A DNA stretch of 8,106 bases from Planctomycetaceae bacterium (lineage in GTDB: Bacteria; Planctomycetota; Planctomycetia; Pirellulales; UBA1268), in NCBI GenBank assembly GCA_018694455.1, contig JABHNP010000239.1:1-8106 (forward strand). Direction: 5' to 3'. The notes beneath the pieces are model-generated. The model did no database searches, was not told where the DNA came from, and saw nothing but the letters and a program-made list of their open reading frames with translations. The translations under genes were made by a program, and so were the position numbers. Positions 6,469 through 8,106 of this stretch are shown one piece after another (position 1 is the first letter of the stretch; each line of letters opens with the position of its first letter).

Positions 6469-6474
6469 GGAGGA
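6469..6474 (+). promoter_or_regulatory. Ribosome binding site choosing the ATG at 6482
   Basis: GGAGGA lies 7 nt before the ATG at 6482. It favours this start over the upstream in-frame ATG at 6458 for the small secreted protein. Confidence 0.6.
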
Positions 6475-6481
6475 ACATCGT

Positions 6482-6868
6482 ATGTGTCATCTGAGAATGT
6501 TGTTGTTCGTGCCTGTGTTGGCGTTGTGTGTCTCAGAAAGTGTTGCAGCCCCGGCACGAGTCGTTGACATGAGTGTTGCTGCAAAGCAGCCGAATCTACG
6601 GGTTGTGGAAAATAAGATTTCGGGGAGTGATCCACTCTCGGTGGCGGCGAGTGCATACGTCACACAGCGAGGTCGGGTGGCAATGTTGAATCTTCAAAAC
6701 TCGATGAAAATGTTCAAGGCAATGAATGGGAAGCCTCCAACGTTTAAAGAGTTTGAGAAGATGATGAAAGAACATAATATCGAGTTGAATGTCTTACCAC
6801 CAAAAAGGCTTTACGGGTATGATCCAAAGACCGGTGGTATTGTCATTCTTGAAGATACCAAAAGCTAA
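6482..6868 (+). CDS. Small secreted protein of unknown function, planctomycete-type
   Basis: The 128-residue product starts at 6482, after a strong ribosome site; an ATG at 6458 would add eight residues. The N-terminus is a classic signal peptide: a short basic part with Arg5, then a hydrophobic core (MLLFVPVLALCV), then SVAAPA, where signal peptidase I would cut at about residue 22 or 23. The mature part is about 105 residues. A polar linker is followed by a helix (about 64-81), then NGKPPTFKEFEKMMKEHNI (82-100), then LPPKRLYGYDPKTGGIVIL (105-123). A helix followed by a YxYDPxxGxIVI-like strand pair recalls many small exported planctomycete proteins and the tail of pseudopilin-like proteins, but there is no prepilin cleavage motif. 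It lies 120 bp after the FtsQ-like gene on the same strand and may be a separate unit. Function unknown. Confidence 0.7.
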   Translation: MCHLRMLLFVPVLALCVSESVAAPARVVDMSVAAKQPNLRVVENKISGSDPLSVAASAYVTQRGRVAMLNLQNSMKMFKAMNGKPPTFKEFEKMMKEHNIELNVLPPKRLYGYDPKTGGIVILEDTKS

Positions 6869-7003
6869 TCGGCTTACGCTGTAGCCATACTGCCTCCACG
6901 AGAAATGTAGGTGTTGCCTTTTGTGTCGCGCTGCAGATCATGAAAGTGTTCTGAAGTGGCCCTTGCGACTGTTTATGTTGGAAGGAAAGAATGCAAGGTG
7001 ATG

Positions 7004-7549
7004 TTATTCTTTTGAAATCAGTTCTCGCATTTTTTGGAATGCCGGGTTTTCCGCCGTGTTGCACCATTCAAATAGAATGGCTTCGGTTGTCGAAATCACA
7101 GCACCAGATCCTTCAAGGCGACGGAGTGCAATTCTGTGATCCTGCTCGCGTCGGCTTCCGGCCGCATCGGCAGCAAGACAGACATGATATCCAAGTTGCA
7201 GCAAATCGAGTGCTGTTTGGGCAATACAGATATGGGTTTCAATACCGCAGAGAACAAAAGTCTCAGTGCTTGAGGGTATTTGGTTCATGAAAGATGTGCT
7301 TCCACAACAACTGAAAGCCTTTTTTTCAATAGGTTCCTGGTGCTGAAACTTTGTAGCGAGTGGCGCAACTGTAGGCCCGAGCCCTTTGCGGTATTGTTCG
7401 GTAAAAATGACGTGTGTGCCAAAAAGGGTAGCGGCCTCTATCAGCCGACAACATTCAGTGGTGAGCTGGTGGGCCGCTGGAATAGTTGGTATCAGTTTTT
7501 CTTGTACATCTATAACACAGAGCGTTGAGCGTGCTGGGGTGAGTCGCAT
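7004..7549 (-). CDS. Isochorismatase-family cysteine hydrolase
   Basis: This 181-residue protein is of normal length for the family. The expected catalytic triad is visible: Asp14 in CVIDVQEKL, Lys77 in EKKAFS and Cys108 in GIETHICIAQTALDL. The Ile103-Glu104 pair before Thr105 fits the usual cis-peptide region. Members hydrolyse amides or related bonds (nicotinamidase, isochorismatase, YcaC-like enzymes) in the cytoplasm; nothing seen here fixes the substrate. The short length and GIETH motif resemble YcaC-like hydrolases more than nicotinamidase, whose metal-binding DxHxxxxH motif I do not find. It starts 14 bp after the tsaE stop and is probably co-transcribed with it. No clear ribosome site precedes the ATG at 7549. 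It converges on the small secreted protein gene. Confidence 0.88.
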   Translation of the reverse strand: MRLTPARSTLCVIDVQEKLIPTIPAAHQLTTECCRLIEAATLFGTHVIFTEQYRKGLGPTVAPLATKFQHQEPIEKKAFSCCGSTSFMNQIPSSTETFVLCGIETHICIAQTALDLLQLGYHVCLAADAAGSRREQDHRIALRRLEGSGAVISTTEAILFEWCNTAENPAFQKMRELISKE

Positions 7550-7563
7550 GATAATATGAGTTT

Positions 7564-8097
7564 TTAGAGGTGAGGTGGTTTCAGGGAATGAATCATGTGT
7601 GTTTTAACTGACTGATACTCGGTGCCACAGTACTCAAGGTGAAGACGGCGGCTGGACTCCCCCGTGACCTCAAAGCTGATGCGAAGGCGTTCTGCGGGCA
7701 GCGCAGGGGCTACTCGTTGGGGCCATTCAACGAACGCCCAACAGCGGTGTCCACGAGGGGCTGCCATCGCACTATCCCAGCCAGTCTCAATGAGTTCACT
7801 TGGGTCGATCATGCGGTACATGTCTGCATGGACGAGACGGAGCATCGTATCTGGTGATTCGTGTATTGTGATGAGATTGAATGTCGGGCTTGTCACTGTT
7901 GATGGATCAATACCTACTGCCTTGGCTACAGATTTTACAAATGTTGTTTTGCCAGCCCCCAATTCCCCTTCAAGAGTTACCAAAGCAGACGATGGGAGAT
8001 GTTCTGCTAGTCGTGTTGCAAAGCAGTCAAGGTCGGCTAAGCAGGTTATTTCCTGAATGACACTGTTGTTAGAGCTCATTTTTTTATTCAAAGACAT
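7564..8097 (-). CDS. tsaE: TsaE, tRNA t6A37 threonylcarbamoyltransferase ATPase subunit
   Basis: TsaE is the small ATPase that works with TsaB and TsaD to make N6-threonylcarbamoyladenosine at position 37 of ANN-decoding tRNAs. From ATG at 8097 the protein has 177 residues, somewhat longer than E. coli TsaE (153). The Walker A motif is LEGELGAGKTTF (42-53), followed by VTSPTFNLI (68-76), HADMYR (90-95) and VEWPQR (123-128), all in family order. The start is uncertain: ATG at 8079 is also possible, TTG at 8103 is in frame, and the frame stays open to the window edge, so extra upstream sequence cannot be ruled out. About 20 residues precede the first conserved helix, and some 20 extra residues extend the C-terminus. 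The isochorismatase-family gene follows after 14 bp. Confidence 0.93.
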   Translation of the reverse strand: MSLNKKMSSNNSVIQEITCLADLDCFATRLAEHLPSSALVTLEGELGAGKTTFVKSVAKAVGIDPSTVTSPTFNLITIHESPDTMLRLVHADMYRMIDPSELIETGWDSAMAAPRGHRCWAFVEWPQRVAPALPAERLRISFEVTGESSRRLHLEYCGTEYQSVKTHMIHSLKPPHL

Positions 8098-8106
8098 GCT
8101 CAAAAC

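Noticed and set aside
6961..6998. CCTTGC/GCAAGG inverted repeat between the two convergent genes, a possible terminator
   Set aside because: Only 6 bp of stem with a 26-nt loop and no T run on either strand.
7664..8056. Open frame of 130 codons on the + strand
   Set aside because: Antisense to tsaE, whose Walker A and other motifs are unambiguous.

Overview
The window looks like a stretch of a planctomycete chromosome, probably Pirellulales-like. This is inferred from protein character, not from a marker gene: a divergent Mur ligase beside MurB and an FtsQ-like protein, a secreted HExxH lipoprotein, a small secreted protein of a type often seen in planctomycetes, and a two-domain GNAT. Base composition is moderate. 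There are no insertion sequences, tRNAs, rRNAs, CRISPR arrays or phage genes.

Layout. The left edge (1-762, + strand) holds the 3' part of a tandem GNAT acetyltransferase. Convergent to it on the - strand are a putative zinc-metalloprotease lipoprotein (about 795-1703/1754) and, upstream of that, a protein with two degenerate receiver-like domains (1751-2596). A 363-bp divergent intergenic region (2597-2959) follows. It contains a perfect 11-bp inverted repeat, and one of its arms also pairs with a nearer partner. From 2960 the + strand carries a cell-envelope cluster: a MurE-like Mur ligase, a MurB-like FAD protein, an FtsQ/DivIB-like membrane protein, and then a small secreted protein (6482-6868). 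Convergent on the - strand at the right are an isochorismatase-family cysteine hydrolase (7004-7549) and, upstream of it, TsaE of the tRNA t6A pathway (7564 to the edge).

How the genes fit together. The central block resembles the peptidoglycan precursor and divisome part of a dcw cluster, but it is not ordinary. The MurB homologue keeps its FAD-binding motifs, while all three classical catalytic positions (E. coli Arg159, Ser229, Glu325) appear to be replaced. The MurE homologue keeps its ATP-binding P-loop and the carbamylated-lysine region, but lacks the DNPR-type acceptor motif, the DYAHxPD motif and the N-terminal DSR motif. The FtsQ-like protein follows MurB directly and is probably translationally linked to it. 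The main point of interest is whether this block makes peptidoglycan precursors by altered chemistry, makes something else, or has become a structural or regulatory remnant.

Start codons are uncertain for several genes. Alternatives are given in the entries.
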